A DNA stretch of 64,000 bases from Loripinus fragilis (taxonomy: Eukaryota > Mollusca > Bivalvia > Lucinida > Lucinidae). The stretch is from positions 28,284,108-28,348,107 of the forward strand of contig OZ026530.1 in NCBI GenBank assembly GCA_964019695.1, read 5' to 3'. The translations under genes were made by a program, and so were the position numbers. The notes beneath the pieces are model-generated. The model was not told the origin of the DNA. It did not search any database and saw only the letters and a list, made by a program, of their open reading frames with translations. Of the stretch, positions 46,091 through 57,678 are shown in pieces; positions within the stretch are counted from its first letter, which is position 1; every line of letters begins with the position of its first letter.

Positions 46091-47125
46091 AGTTATTTTT
46101 TTATTATCATGACCTATGCATATTCAATATTGTAAAACAACATATGATAAGAGAGTTGCACCTGACCCAATGTGCCTATATGTCACCAGATACTTAAATG
46201 TATCCATCCATTATCAGCGCTTTCTTCAACTGACAAAAAGGGGGACACGTACTAAAATTCAACTCTTGGTTGAAGCCTTGTCACAGTTGTGACATATTTT
46301 TGGAATTAGCCACTGGCCCCAAATTTAAAACAATTTCAGTGAAATGTTCCTCGTGATGTACTCTACTAAATCGCACACAACTGTTTATGCTCTGCTGAGA
46401 ACATTGATCACCAGAGCTAATACCAGAAATATATTTAAACCTCCTACATATATTGTTTCACAGAATGTTTTCTTTTGTGTGAGCTGCTTGTAACCATGTT
46501 TCTCTATTATCATATTTCCACCATACAACGACTGTCATAATGCGTTGTATGTTTCTATTAATGTGCTTGTTCTTAGTCCAAAATCAGCCTGCGCACCAAT
46601 ACAGTTAATGGGTAGTGTCATGGAGCTGGCAAGGGAGTGCCTACATGTACGTGTACGCCAAAACGCATGTGCGTACAAACCGGCGCAACCAGTATTGTTT
46701 CTTAAGCCACTAACTTTGATTTTCTGAAGACTGAAATGGTAAAAATAGTATTAACTCTTTGCCCCCATTGGAAATTTTATGATATTTTTTGTTGTCTGTT
46801 GTTGTTTTGTCTGTGTGTGTGTGTGCGCGCGCGCGCGCACGCGCGCGTGTGTGTTTTCAAAATCAATTCTTAATACAATCTGAGAGTCAAACAGATTGGA
46901 TCCAGATTAGGCCCAACGTATTTTCTTCCATGCAGAGATCATGCTAGCTTTTCGCGACCATGAAATGATAACGACTTCCTCCAATATGTAACTTGCACGA
47001 ATCGGCTTATAATTGTTCGTTAAAGGAATTTCTGCTCATAATTATCTCGAAGCAAATATTATTTGGAGTAAATAGGTATTCTTTGTATTTTCATATTGGT
47101 AGCCCTGTTCACAGGTGTTTATATA
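46091..47125. other. No gene recognised; GT/GC microsatellite
   Basis: Alternating (GT)n(GC)n run at 46811-46853, a Z-DNA-prone sequence. Half of a hairpin repeat at about 46885-46920. Otherwise unassigned. Confidence 0.45.
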
Positions 47126-48038
47126 TACGCGTGGAAAAAAGTAAAGGAACACTTGAAGCCCTAATTTTAATTTTTGAATATCGGAATTACCTGAAGGCTT
47201 GCGATTCTGGAATTTGCCAACTTACAGTTTGAATTGTTGAAGTCCATTGAATTTCATTTTTGTGCTACGGAGGATACAATATGCCGCACATAAATAATTT
47301 CCATTTTCCTGAATACACGTTTGCTTTTTAGTTTGTGCACACCATGGAAGTGAATTTTGGAAAGCAAAAACAGCATAAAATGAAAGAACTGAACAAATCT
47401 AATGAATGAATGACTTTGGTTTTGAAAAAGAGTGTATCGGCTTTGAGTAACATAACCGTATACGATCTGCATTTCGCACTAGTTCCTATGGAAACCGATA
47501 TTCTTTGATAATTTCTAAAATAACCGAAATTCGAATACTTCTGCTGTGATTTTATGATAAAATGTATGTTTTGAAAGTCCTGAATGGTCATATTCAAAAT
47601 CTGCCTAAATCATAACAACCTGCAAAATGTATAGACAAAGAAGAAAATGTGGCATAGAATCTTGCCATTGGTTAAGTATGCCCCCTCCTCCGACAAATGG
47701 TCAGGAAAGTAAAAGATTATGATCAAAGTTTGTCACACAGACTATCAGCTTTTTGCTAACGAAAAAAGTACAATCAGACTTCATGGAAGGAATTTATTGC
47801 AAGAATTATCAGTAGGGTCCAAAAATCAGAAATTAAATTTCCCAAATCCAAAATGGCCGCTTCCAGCCACAGTAATCGCTTGATACTCATCAATTTCACA
47901 TTGAAGCAACTTTAGATAATACAGATGTTGATTGTTCAAAAAGTTTTGTTAATACACTTTAAGAATAAAGGAAAATGTTAGTCCAAAGTTTAGCCTCGTA
48001 ATACAAGAGGTGTTCCCTAACTTTTTTCCATGTGTATA
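47126..48038. mobile_element. Tc1/mariner-like non-autonomous element
   Basis: Ends TACGCGTGGAAAAAAGTAAA and TTTTTTCCATGTGTATA are inverted with a few mismatches over about 30 bp (GGAACAC..), with TA at the borders. About 0.9 kb, no transposase frame. Confidence 0.6.
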
Positions 48039-49386
48039 CATGTATATTACGCATCTCCGGCTATTTTTATGAGTGTTAGGTGCAATCGAATCAGCAGGAT
48101 TAGTGATTTGTGAAATAAATTTTGGAAATTTTATGAATTAGATCTGCTAGATTACATGTACATATCACACTACATGTTCGCGTAAAAAACTTAAATTTAT
48201 GATGAAGATAATAGGAGAGCGGGTAGGCAAAAATTGGCTAACTTCATGGTAATATTTGACTTATTTATTTTTTGTTTTTATTTCATTCAGCAACAAAAAG
48301 TATATTACATAACTCTTATGATTATTTCTGAAATTCAGTGCAAAAGAGCACATTGGTCTTGTTACAGCTCAAAATTCAAAGCACCCGCAGATTTTAGCCA
48401 CCACGCCATATTGGCCAAATGATTATTCTTAACCCTGGTTACAAAGAGACTCGGATTGTTTCTTATATATGTACGGTTATTTTGAGCCGCGGACAACCTG
48501 ATCTCGTGGCCTAGTGGTTAAGTGTGTCGGCATACGAAACAAGAGGATCCAAGTCGATTCTCAGGGTGGGTACATATTTTCAGTGTTTTAGCATTTTAAT
48601 GCTTAATTGCTTCATATAGAAAACAGTCATCATCAAAATGACCGAAATGATCAATCTTTAACTTTTTATATAGGCGTATGCATGAAACCTTAGGGGGAGA
48701 GGCTAATTTTGGCCCTCTAGTAAGTTAATTAGTTCGTGACCCCAGATTTTTATTCTTTTGTCTAAAAGGTATTATAATAACCCATGAATTAAAAATAAAT
48801 TCTTGAGATTTTCAATATCAGATTTCTTTATACATAATTTATTCTTAGGTTCCAATTTCGACGAATGACAAATTTATACCATACTGTATCCTGTCACGGC
48901 TTATGTTTACAAATAAACTTGAATATTTTCTAGAAGGTCTGTCATGACCAATAATTTAAGTTTTAACTTAAATTATTGGTCATGACAAACCTTCTAGAAA
49001 GAAGCTGGCTGAAGATTACAACTTTTTTAGCTTGATATTTAGAACTAGTGGTATTCTTTCATCTGTTTAAAAATTTGGTCAAATGCTTAAAACTTCCATA
49101 TGAGATTATAAAAAACTAAGTACGGTGACACATAAATGGAATGTCCATGCATAAAACAAGCTGTGTGCAAAGTATTTCAACCGGCGAAGTCCGGCTGGGT
49201 AAAAGTGATATAAAACTGGAGTGGAAATGAAACAATAAATAAGCTCACATTGACACAAAGGAGTATATATTTATTAAAATCTTATATATCTAAATCGGAA
49301 AATTGTAGACAAAACAAACATGAGAAAGAGACGGATCAGATTAAACAATAAACGAAAGGAGATAAATAAGGGCGCATTGTATTAGA
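48039..49386. other. No gene; tRNA-like piece and a long palindrome
   Basis: 48496-48575 resembles a tRNA-derived SINE head (TCTCGTGGCCTAGTGGTTAA, B-box-like GTCGATTCTC). 48928-49000 is a palindrome with arms of about 35 bp and one mismatch (GTCATGACCAATAATTTAAG). Confidence 0.5.
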
Positions 49387-49621
49387 ACCGCGACATGTGA
49401 TTTCCATCAACGTGGCATTTTGACATGAATAGTCTAAGACGAGTCTGTGCAGCCTCCTTTTAAGCTTAGAGTTTCCAAATGGTGTTTGGTCAGTAGCTCA
49501 ACAGTCATAAATTATTCAAGCGACTAGCAAAGGCTCAGATCAGACTGTGCGTATGCGCAGGCTGGTCTGAGCCTTTGTTTGTTGCACATACCACATTGTT
49601 GGAAATCTCATGTCACGGCTT
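49387..49621. mobile_element. MITE with hairpin centre, copy 2
   Basis: Ends ACCGCGACATGTGATTTCC and GGAAATCTCATGTCACGG; centre AAAGGCTCAGATCAGACTG with a TGCGCA-like core. Confidence 0.82.
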
Positions 49622-49934
49622 ATTTTGTTTCCCGGCAATTTATTTTGGAAATCTGTCTACATGACCCTGTCATACTGTTGTGTTCATCAGGTGGTCATAC
49701 TGGTGATCGTCTTTCTTAAATGTTAACAACAGATAGACAAACTATTGCATTTTTCAAGACCACTCATTTTTGAGGAAAAAATTCTAAATTAAATTCTTGT
49801 TTTGTTATTACACTAGAATCTACGAGAATCGGATGGGTCGCCTGCCAAATTTAAACCAAAGTGTGTCGAATTGATATCCCTCGACGACGGGTTATCTTAA
49901 AGAAACATGTAAATCGCAAAACATCAAAAAAAGT

Positions 49935-50215
49935 AAGTGAGTATGATCAGGAAATACCACAATCACAAACCGCAGACAACCCCATGGCACCGCGAGGAAG
50001 AGCCACTCAACCATCACGAGACACCAGGAAGACAAATTAAGCAAAGCAACCAGCTCTCTCTTCCCCATCAAATGATTGCAATACTAAAATGGACATAAAG
50101 TAACGTACAGCAAACCCTAGAACAATTACAGACTCCCACAATGGGAGTAACAATAAACATAAAGTCGTCAACAACAGAACCATCGGCTTAGAACGGACAG
50201 CAGCCTAAACCACCG
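49935..50215. repeat. Repeat family R1, partial copy
   Basis: Aligns with 31905-32160 (GTGAGTATGATCAGGAAATA; CAATTACAGACTCCCACAAT). Confidence 0.75.
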
Positions 50216-51179
50216 GGGGGGGGGCTTAAATGCATTTAGAGGTACCAAATCTTCGCCCTAGATACTGCTGTTGTTAAAATACAAGAAAAGTTCAGCTCTC
50301 AACCTTGGGTACCATACAGATTATATTTTAAATCTTGAAAAACGGATCTTTCAGAAGTAGAGAGACCCTACAAAAACAGAAACAACAGACTCGGTTTTAA
50401 GCGGTGTTCTGCTTTCTTGTCAGAACCCGATATTCCTGAAGGACCAGAATACGAAAAGAATCTCTGTCAACTGTTTTAGGTGCCGCTAGTTTATAAATAT
50501 ACTTAATTGCTCATTTTCTAAACATGACCTTTCAACGCGACCAAGAGGTCAGGGGTCAAAGTGTCTGCTTGCATATTGGTCTATACTGCTTTGCCTTTAT
50601 TTTGATATGCAACATGTTTTGACCTATTGGTCCCACCTGGGGCCGAGGGTGTGTGTAAGGACAGAACATTTGCTTGCATGGTGCTCTTGGCCCAATTCCC
50701 TTTAATTTGATATGCAACGTGACTACTTTCAGAAGAAAATGTTTTGACCTTTTGACTCCATCCCAGGGTCGAGGGCCTGTCTAGGGGCAAACTGTTTGCC
50801 ACCATCTTGCTGCAGTAGTGGATGATCTTCAAATTCTAGTTTGATCTTATTTAATGAGGTCTTACCCTTCTGTAAACTTTGAATGAAATTGATGCATCCC
50901 TTTAAAGGTTATTGATTGGAACCCAAATTTAGCCAAAACTTAAGTCAAAAAGAGCCTTTACTCAGTTATAATTTTGCGGATGGTCTCAAAATTCAAACTT
51001 TGCCAGCATTTAATGATGGTTAACCTTTCTGTAAACTTTGAATAAAGTTGATAAATCCCTTTAAAAGTTATCGATCGGAAACCAAAATGTGACAACGCGG
51101 ACGAAGACGACGACGACGACGACGACAGAGACATGATCCCTATGTGTCGACATGCTTCGCAGGCAACACAATTAAGAAA
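50216..51179. other. No gene recognised
   Basis: Contains GACGACGACGACGAC (51105-51126) and phrases with GGTTGTTTTGACC-like repeats (50560-50780). The poly-Ser open frame on the minus strand is a product of the GAC run. Confidence 0.45.
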
Positions 51180-51290
51180 CACAAATTAGAAAGACGGCAA
51201 AGATCAGGAAACAATACAATCAAGTACCACACCTGACCCAGGAAACCACATGGGAAAGTTACAAAAATACAATAAACATCACCAACCAGA
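51180..51290. repeat. Repeat family R1, short copy
   Basis: GGCAAAGATCAGGAAACAAT and AAGTACCACACCTGACCCAG, as at 31590-31640. Confidence 0.7.
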
Positions 51291-52139
51291 TCACATTTAG
51301 TACCATCTATGTAGACAAAATTGGTTTGGCCAAATGGAAAAAAAGTTTTCAAAAACAAAGCACATTTCACCTTTAAGCTACGATCTTCAAAAAGGAATGA
51401 GCGGAAATACACACACACGCACTCACGTTTGCAAGCACGCACGAACGCAAATATAAATGTGGCAGAAAAAAAACCTTAAGTTATTTACAATGATGTCCAG
51501 TCTTAGGGTTGTCTTTCAAAATGATTACATGCCAGAATCATTTGTAAGATATACTTTTTGACCAGTAAGATATTTGTTTTGAACAGAACATTATTTGACC
51601 TAAATGGATGCATGGCTCTGAGTCCCCAGTGGGGTGGGAGTTGGGGGAGGTACTTTCAATTTCAAAATATCGGGCATGTCAAGCCGCCCAGACAAATATT
51701 TTAGGATTTTGCCAATCCCCAAAAACATTTATGTTCTGTGCTTTGACCACAAAAAAGATCATAAAACAAAGAAATGACCGAACGATAGTCAAGTTTAGTG
51801 GTGACCCCGTACAAATATCCCCCCACACAAATTGAACCCCCAAAAGGAACCAAGCCTACGAATATATAAAGCTATCAGAGTACCATTCCTTGCTTAGACT
51901 GAGCCCCCAACACAATTTCGCATCATGAAATAGAGGACATATGTACAAGCATGATACAAAGTTAGAAATACATACAAAAAGTCAATATTAACACAGCAAA
52001 CTGAATAAAGAAAATATGAAACTTTTTTTGGTCAATATTCAATGCACAAAATAAACTAAGAAATCAATTGATGGATATTGAAATTCATATTTTGTACAAA
52101 TTACAGAAACACTTTATTATCACTGCTCAAAAACTTTAA
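51291..52139. other. No gene recognised
   Basis: AT-rich sequence without a supported feature. Confidence 0.4.
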
Positions 52140-52505
52140 AGCTGCATACTCTGTAACTATGAACATTTTTCGAAAAAAATTATTTTCTTTTTAAATCATT
52201 TGTAAAAGTAGAATTAAGTTATGTTTTCACAATAAATCTGTTCACTAGAGCGGAAAACTGCACGAAAAAGTGAATTATCTTATAAAACTGGTGTGTTTTT
52301 CTCGTGTTGGTAATTATTTGCGTCCCTCCAATAATTATAGACAGGTAATTTTAACATAAATGCTGTTTTTTCTATACTGATAATTTGTTAAGATTTAAGA
52401 AATTGGTAAAATGTATACCTGGATTTTAGTTTTTTTACAGTGTCCTTGAAAAATAGAAACATCCGTTCTAAAATTAAAAGATCAAAAGTTACAGACTATG
52501 CAGCT
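52140..52505. mobile_element. TTAA-flanked MITE, copy 2
   Basis: Opposite orientation to 23819-24184, same inverted ends, TTAA at 52136-52139 and 52506-52509. Same length. Confidence 0.9.
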
Positions 52506-52812
52506 TTAAAAGCACACTACGTGTTTTGTCATTGATCATAATACAAACGCACTCATAGTCTGACTCATAGCGAGAGTTGGATTAAGAAGGCAAAGACGTG
52601 TTTGTCCTGTATTTAATTTGGTTACCCGCCAAAGATGCTGCTTGTTGATACAAATGAAGTCATCCCTTTCCAGAAATGTCCACGGAACGCTCTACGTAGA
52701 AATGGAATTTTGTTAAAAGTACCCTTTTTTAAAAACCAACTTTTAAGACGAATTTTTCAAACAAACATCACAACGGCATCTGTACATTATATAGCATTGT
52801 TACGTTTAAGAA

Positions 52813-52956
52813 AACACCAGAGGCGAGTTCAATAATGCGAGTGCTCGCCGAGCGCTCGTTGATTGGTACCTATCTTTATTCATAATGTGTATAGCCTGGC
52901 ATCAGTACAACGAGCGCCCGAGAGCGCTCGCATTATTGAACTTGCCTCGGGTTACG
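52813..52956. repeat. Inverted repeat with GAGCGCTCG arms
   Basis: GAGGCGAGTTCAATAATGCGAG / CTCGCATTATTGAACTTGCCTC arms plus CTCGCCGAGCGCTCG near the apex. A foldback of about 45-bp arms. Confidence 0.75.
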
Positions 52957-53159
52957 CTATAAACAAATTCTAAAGATTCGACAGAGTTTCAGAAAAAAAA
53001 TGACATTTTGAAGAAAAATAAAAAAAATTAAAATTTGAGCCATAATATTGAGTAGCGATTGTTTTGTCAAACTTTTTTGGATCCAATACTTCGACTATCC
53101 ATGCAGAGATAGTAAAATTAATAGAGGATCTTACATGAGTGTTCATGTTTTAATGAATT

Positions 53160-53245
53160 CATTAAACGAGTTTAGGAAAAGAGATAAAATGCGAGGCTTG
53201 CCGAGCATTTTATCTCTTTTTCACAACGAGTTTAATAAAGTCAAT
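53160..53245. repeat. Hairpin with GGCTTGCCGAG apex
   Basis: AAAAGAGATAAAATGC / GCATTTTATCTCTTTT arms around GAGGCTTGCCGA, flanked by AACGAGTTTA on both sides. Confidence 0.75.
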
Positions 53246-53736
53246 AATACGGGAGCACGAATGTTAGACTCCATTTAACACCTGTCATTAAAATTACTTA
53301 CAACCACATTTTTTGCGTTAACAAGTCAAGATTTTGCCATCTTTCACGCAACGTTATAATGGACGTCATTACGTCACGAACTAATCTGTAAACCACTTGT
53401 GGTTTATTGATTTAACTGCATTGCGTTATATCGTTCCCAGACGCGACGTCATTTGATAAGCTGGGTGTCTGCCTTAATGTCTAGTGAAATGCATGTCTTG
53501 TCTATTAGACAGGGGTTAACATTATCACCTATGGACAATTATCAGGTGTTCCTTTACGGCGACGCGGGAGCAGGATATACTGTCGCAAATTTTTGACGTT
53601 ATCCAATCAGATGTCGCATTACAAAAGCAAGTGCATTAGAATTGCTAGTAATTGCCAGTATTATTCTGTTTTGGTACAGTATGTCACCAAATACCATTAC
53701 CATAAACTAAAAAAGATGCATACTCCTAATACCATA
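53246..53736. other. No gene recognised
   Basis: Contains several ACGTCA sites; no element boundaries or coding sequence seen. Confidence 0.4.
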
Positions 53737-53974
53737 CGAGCCACGACATGGGATTTCCGGCAATGTGGTTTGTGCGACCAGCAAAGGCTCAGACCTGCCT
53801 GTGCATACGCGCAGTCTGATCAGAGCCTTTGCTAGTCGCTTGAGTAATCAATGGCTGTTAAGCTACTGACCGAACATCATTTGGAATTTCTAACCTCAAA
53901 GGGAGGCTGCGAAGTCTCGTCTGAGTCTACATTTGTCAAAATGCCACATTGTTGGAAATCACATGTCACGGTTC
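53737..53974. mobile_element. MITE with hairpin centre, copy 3
   Basis: Ends GAGCCACGACATGGGATTTC and GAAATCACATGTCACGGTTC; centre GCAAAGGCTCAGACCTGCCT / GATCAGAGCCTTTGC. Confidence 0.82.
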
Positions 53975-54139
53975 ATATAATACTGCCTTGCAATGCCATT
54001 GCATACTGGTCGCGAGTCTTCAAATGTCTTACTACTCCTGAATGTTGAGTTTCTCAAGGTCTCAAAGATTAAAAAAGTATGGCCATTCATCAAACCAGCT
54101 AAAAAGACGCGCTTAGGATCGCCTCACTAAGAGAATATA

Positions 54140-54460
54140 GAATTCTTAAAGTAAGGGGACAAAGATCAGGAATCGATAAAATCAAGTACCACATCTGACC
54201 CAGAACACCACATGGGAAAGTGACAACAACACGATAAAACATCACATAAAAGAAAGCCAAGAGGTTAGCCCTTTCCCAGCAGTTGACCACAAGGCTGTAA
54301 TGAACAGACAAGAAAGCATGACAAACACAAAAATAAATCAGAAAAGATCAACAAAACAAGCACCGCCTTGGAACGGTCAGTAAAACTATCTTTACTGGAG
54401 GGTTTAAACTGGTTTTATGGTTCAAACCTCACCCATATTTCAGATATGGATCAAGACAAA
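54140..54460. repeat. Repeat family R1, partial copy
   Basis: Aligns with 31570-31880: CCACATGGGAAAGTGA, GCCCTTTCCCAGCAGTTGAC and GGAACGGTCAGTAAAACTAT. Confidence 0.75.
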
Positions 54461-54479
54461 TGGATCTTTAGTTTGGACG

Positions 54480-55200
54480 AAAGATCCCTAACTTATCGAT
54501 GTATCATCTCTTATTAAATTCAAATTGTGATATAAAACAAAGATAAGAACTCAACAGTTTAAACAACTGAATACCGGAGTAAAAGAAATCCAACAGTTAA
54601 ACTCTGGTAGGCCCGACTACAGACACAACATCCGGTCCTATCCCTCTCGTCGATTGTCAAATGAAATTCAATGTGGCCAAATGTCACTCTATGAGAGTGA
54701 CTCTGCATCAGCATCACAAACAAATACGTTTTGACTAATCCCTACACAACCAAATTTTGGAAAACGTTTAGTCAACAAAATATCTTGGTATAACCGACTA
54801 TGATAATTTGGACTGGGGTCAACACATTTTAGAAATTTATTCCAAAGCAACTAAGACACATGGTGACCTTCGCAGGAAATTGGCTTTTGCACCTAAGAGT
54901 ACTTAGGAAGTTGAATGCAAAACTTTAGTCCATCCAAAACTAGAGCATGAAGCACCATTTGGAGCCCTTCCTCAAAACGTTAGATTAATCAGGTAGAGAA
55001 AGTTCAGAGGACAGTAGCCCACTGGACCTGCAGGAGATGGCAAAACACAAGCAGTGTCGGCGAGATGCTTGTTGAGCTTGAGTGGCCATCTCTTGAGGCC
55101 TGAAGGGATATGTCCTCCCTGCTTCTCTTTCATAATACTCACATGTAGAAAAAAAACAAGTACCTGACCCTTGCTCACCAGTAGGCCATCACACAGTGCT
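54480..55200 (+). pseudogene. jockey-type LINE ORF2 C-terminal part (decayed)
   Basis: Plus-strand frames read LGITDYDNLDWGQHILEIYS, KATKTHGDLRRKLAFAPKST, CKTLVHPKLEHEAPFGALPQ and further on pieces equivalent to LLSLSGHLLRPEG. Same RT-tail layout as 28490-29325 but more decayed, with stops and frameshifts. Confidence 0.75.
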
Positions 55201-56613
55201 CAATATTGTAGATACTAGACATATTGTGGTCTACCAAATGGTACAAAAGTATCTAATTTCATGAACTATTGTAAGTGTTCTGCACTCTTTTCAAAAGATA
55301 CAATGTTGTTTATTTCACTTAAAATTTTGCGTTTTCCAGTATACAAACAGTACATGTATTCACAATAATATTTTTCGTGTCTGCATTATGATATCCCCAT
55401 AAAATTTGTGCCTTAACCTTGAGGAAAATTACTTCTTTAAATGATACCCAACATGATAGGGTTTTTAAATCGGTTACTTAGATAAAAGACTATGCTAAGA
55501 ACTTTCGTTATAATAGTGAGAAATGAATGAGTTATGGCAATTAAAAATTTTGTTGAAATAAACATGAAACACTTCTTGTACAGTGATGCCCTGAAGAACT
55601 CCTTGTTTCCCCAAACTATTTAAAAAGAGGAACAGTCTTTCTGCTTCGGTGGACAATATTGAAAAAGACAGCCGAAATATTTTTTTTATCGAAATTCAAA
55701 AGTAACACTCTCTGGCGTGTTCAATCGAGCTAGTTTACAAAGAAGGAAAGAAAGAAAAAAATAGGTCAAAAATACATTATACCATTTTTCATAAATAATT
55801 CGCAAACCTTTGATATCCTTCAATTGTTTTTCTAAGTATATGTCTTTGAAAGTATGCATAAAATAATCGACGGCAACGCGAGAAACCCTGTCTTCGGGGT
55901 TTACGAACAACAAAGGCACAGGTCAGAGGCTGTGCATCCGCGTAGACTGATCAGCGTCTTTGTGATTGGTTTTTTAGAAATTATCGTCATCTGGCTAGTC
56001 TCTCTAGCTGAGGAGACTGGTTTGAGTCTCGCTTTGTCGGAAACACCGAAGACCAACGAAGACAGGTTTTGTCGCGTTGAGGCCCATTTAATAATTCCTT
56101 GGTATTCTTCTGTTGGGTCTTGCTATGTACGGTCCTGCCAGCCAAGAGTGACAGTGACGTCATGTTTTGTTAAAAAAGTTATTCGGGCTTTATAATCATA
56201 GGTCACTTGTGTATTAATCCTATCCGCAGGATAGGATTAATACACAAGTGATACATCGATTCGCGTTAATTTAAGTGGAGTGAACAGGTTAATGTTTTAC
56301 TTAACAATTGTAAACAAAATATTACGTCACTGTCACTCCTGATTGTCAGGACAGTACATGTAATGGTGTGGTGTTCAAGTGATCCTTCGAATGAACATAT
56401 GTCTGTACTGAGGCATCGAGAACATTTTCACATGATACACAGCTGAAATAGAATTTAACCCTTTTAAGACCAATGGAACTTTCCATAAATTGCTATGCAG
56501 TCAAGTCAGGACGTTCCATTGTGGATATTGAGGGGTCAAAGGTTATTATTAAAAAATATTGTTTTTCTTTCTCTAAAGAATGATTTTGTCTTAGCATACA
56601 GTACATACACTAA
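55201..56613. other. No gene; hairpins
   Basis: 55905-55970 is a decayed hairpin repeat (AAAGGCACAGGTCAGAGGC / GATCAGCGTCTTTG). 56203-56251 is a perfect 23-bp-arm palindrome (TCACTTGTGTATTAATCCTA) with a 3-base loop. The 113-residue frame at 55854-56195 spans the hairpin and has no domain. Confidence 0.5.
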
Positions 56614-56802
56614 TTAACATTCTGCTCGTTTCATCGAATAGAGCAGAATATTTGTCTAGTCTGTACTAGCATTAACAAAGGTTGTGCAGTATATTATTAC
56701 TCAGTCGTCATGCACGGACTGAGAATAATCAGGTATTTGTGAACGAAGTGTCGTGAAAAATCAGTTCTAAGGCGGCTTCACAGACGTGAGCAACACACAA
56801 AA
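56614..56802. repeat. 189-bp direct repeat, copy 1
   Basis: Appears identical to 62069-62257 (TTAACATTCTGCTCGTTTCA to GAGCAACACACAAAA), 5,455 bp away. Confidence 0.93.
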
Positions 56803-57112
56803 AAGCGAAGGACGTTGGTCTATATTTCTGGAGTAAGAAGATAACATGGCACCGACCTAGGGTATTAACAGCAGACAGAACGAGATGAACAAGTTGGTTT
56901 CTACAGAATTAAAAAGATAAGTGAAACTCAAAAACTTATTTTGTGAATTTAAGGTAGCAAAAGTGCGTCTGTCGCATCTGCAGATTATAACACAAAAGGT
57001 AAATGCATTCAATGTGTAGAAGATGGCATGTTCAAAAAATAGATGATTGTGACAGAAATCTAAACTATTATTAAACGGTATATGAAGATGAAGAATTTAG
57101 CGAAAGGTACAT

Positions 57113-57600
57113 TTTTATCTGAAACGCCTTTAAGCGGAGAATGTTGTATACTATAGAGCAAATAAAAATAACGCAACACACTACATATATATTATGAAAG
57201 AATATACCAGGGATAACCCGATCATATTTTCAAACACGTTCATGTATAAAGATGTCAAGAGCAGGCTATAAAAGTTTATCTGAAACGCTCAAAAGCGGAG
57301 TATGGTGTATAATATAGAGCAAATAAAAAATAACGCAACACACTTTATACGCATTATGAAAGAATATACCAAGGATATCACGGTCATAGTTTCAAACATG
57401 TTCACGTATATAGACGTCAAGAGCAGGCTATACACGTTTATCTGAAACGCTCAAATGCGGAGAATGTTGTAAAATATAGAGCAAATAAGAAATAACGCAA
57501 CACACTACATACACATTATGAAAGAATATACCAGGGATATCACGATCATAGTTTCAAACACAGTCACTAATTTAGGCGTCCAGAGTAGGCTATATACCCT
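57113..57600. repeat. ~162-bp tandem repeat, three units
   Basis: Each unit has TTATCTGAAACGC, ATAGAGCAAATAAAAATAAC, GCAACACACTACAT and AAAGAATATACCAGGGATA. Confidence 0.88.
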
Positions 57601-57639
57601 CATGAATTTGGGGGCATTTCCTGGTTTTGCAAAGAAGAT

Positions 57640-57645
<6 letters not shown>

Positions 57646-57675
<30 letters not shown>

Positions 57676-57678
57676 GTT
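57646..57678. repeat. (AAT)n microsatellite
   Basis: About ten AAT units. Confidence 0.95.

Noticed and set aside
48496..48575. tRNA gene
   Set aside because: Only the A-box and a weak B-box fit; acceptor pairing is not seen.
50958..51182. Serine-rich protein
   Set aside because: The Ser run comes from a GAC trinucleotide repeat.
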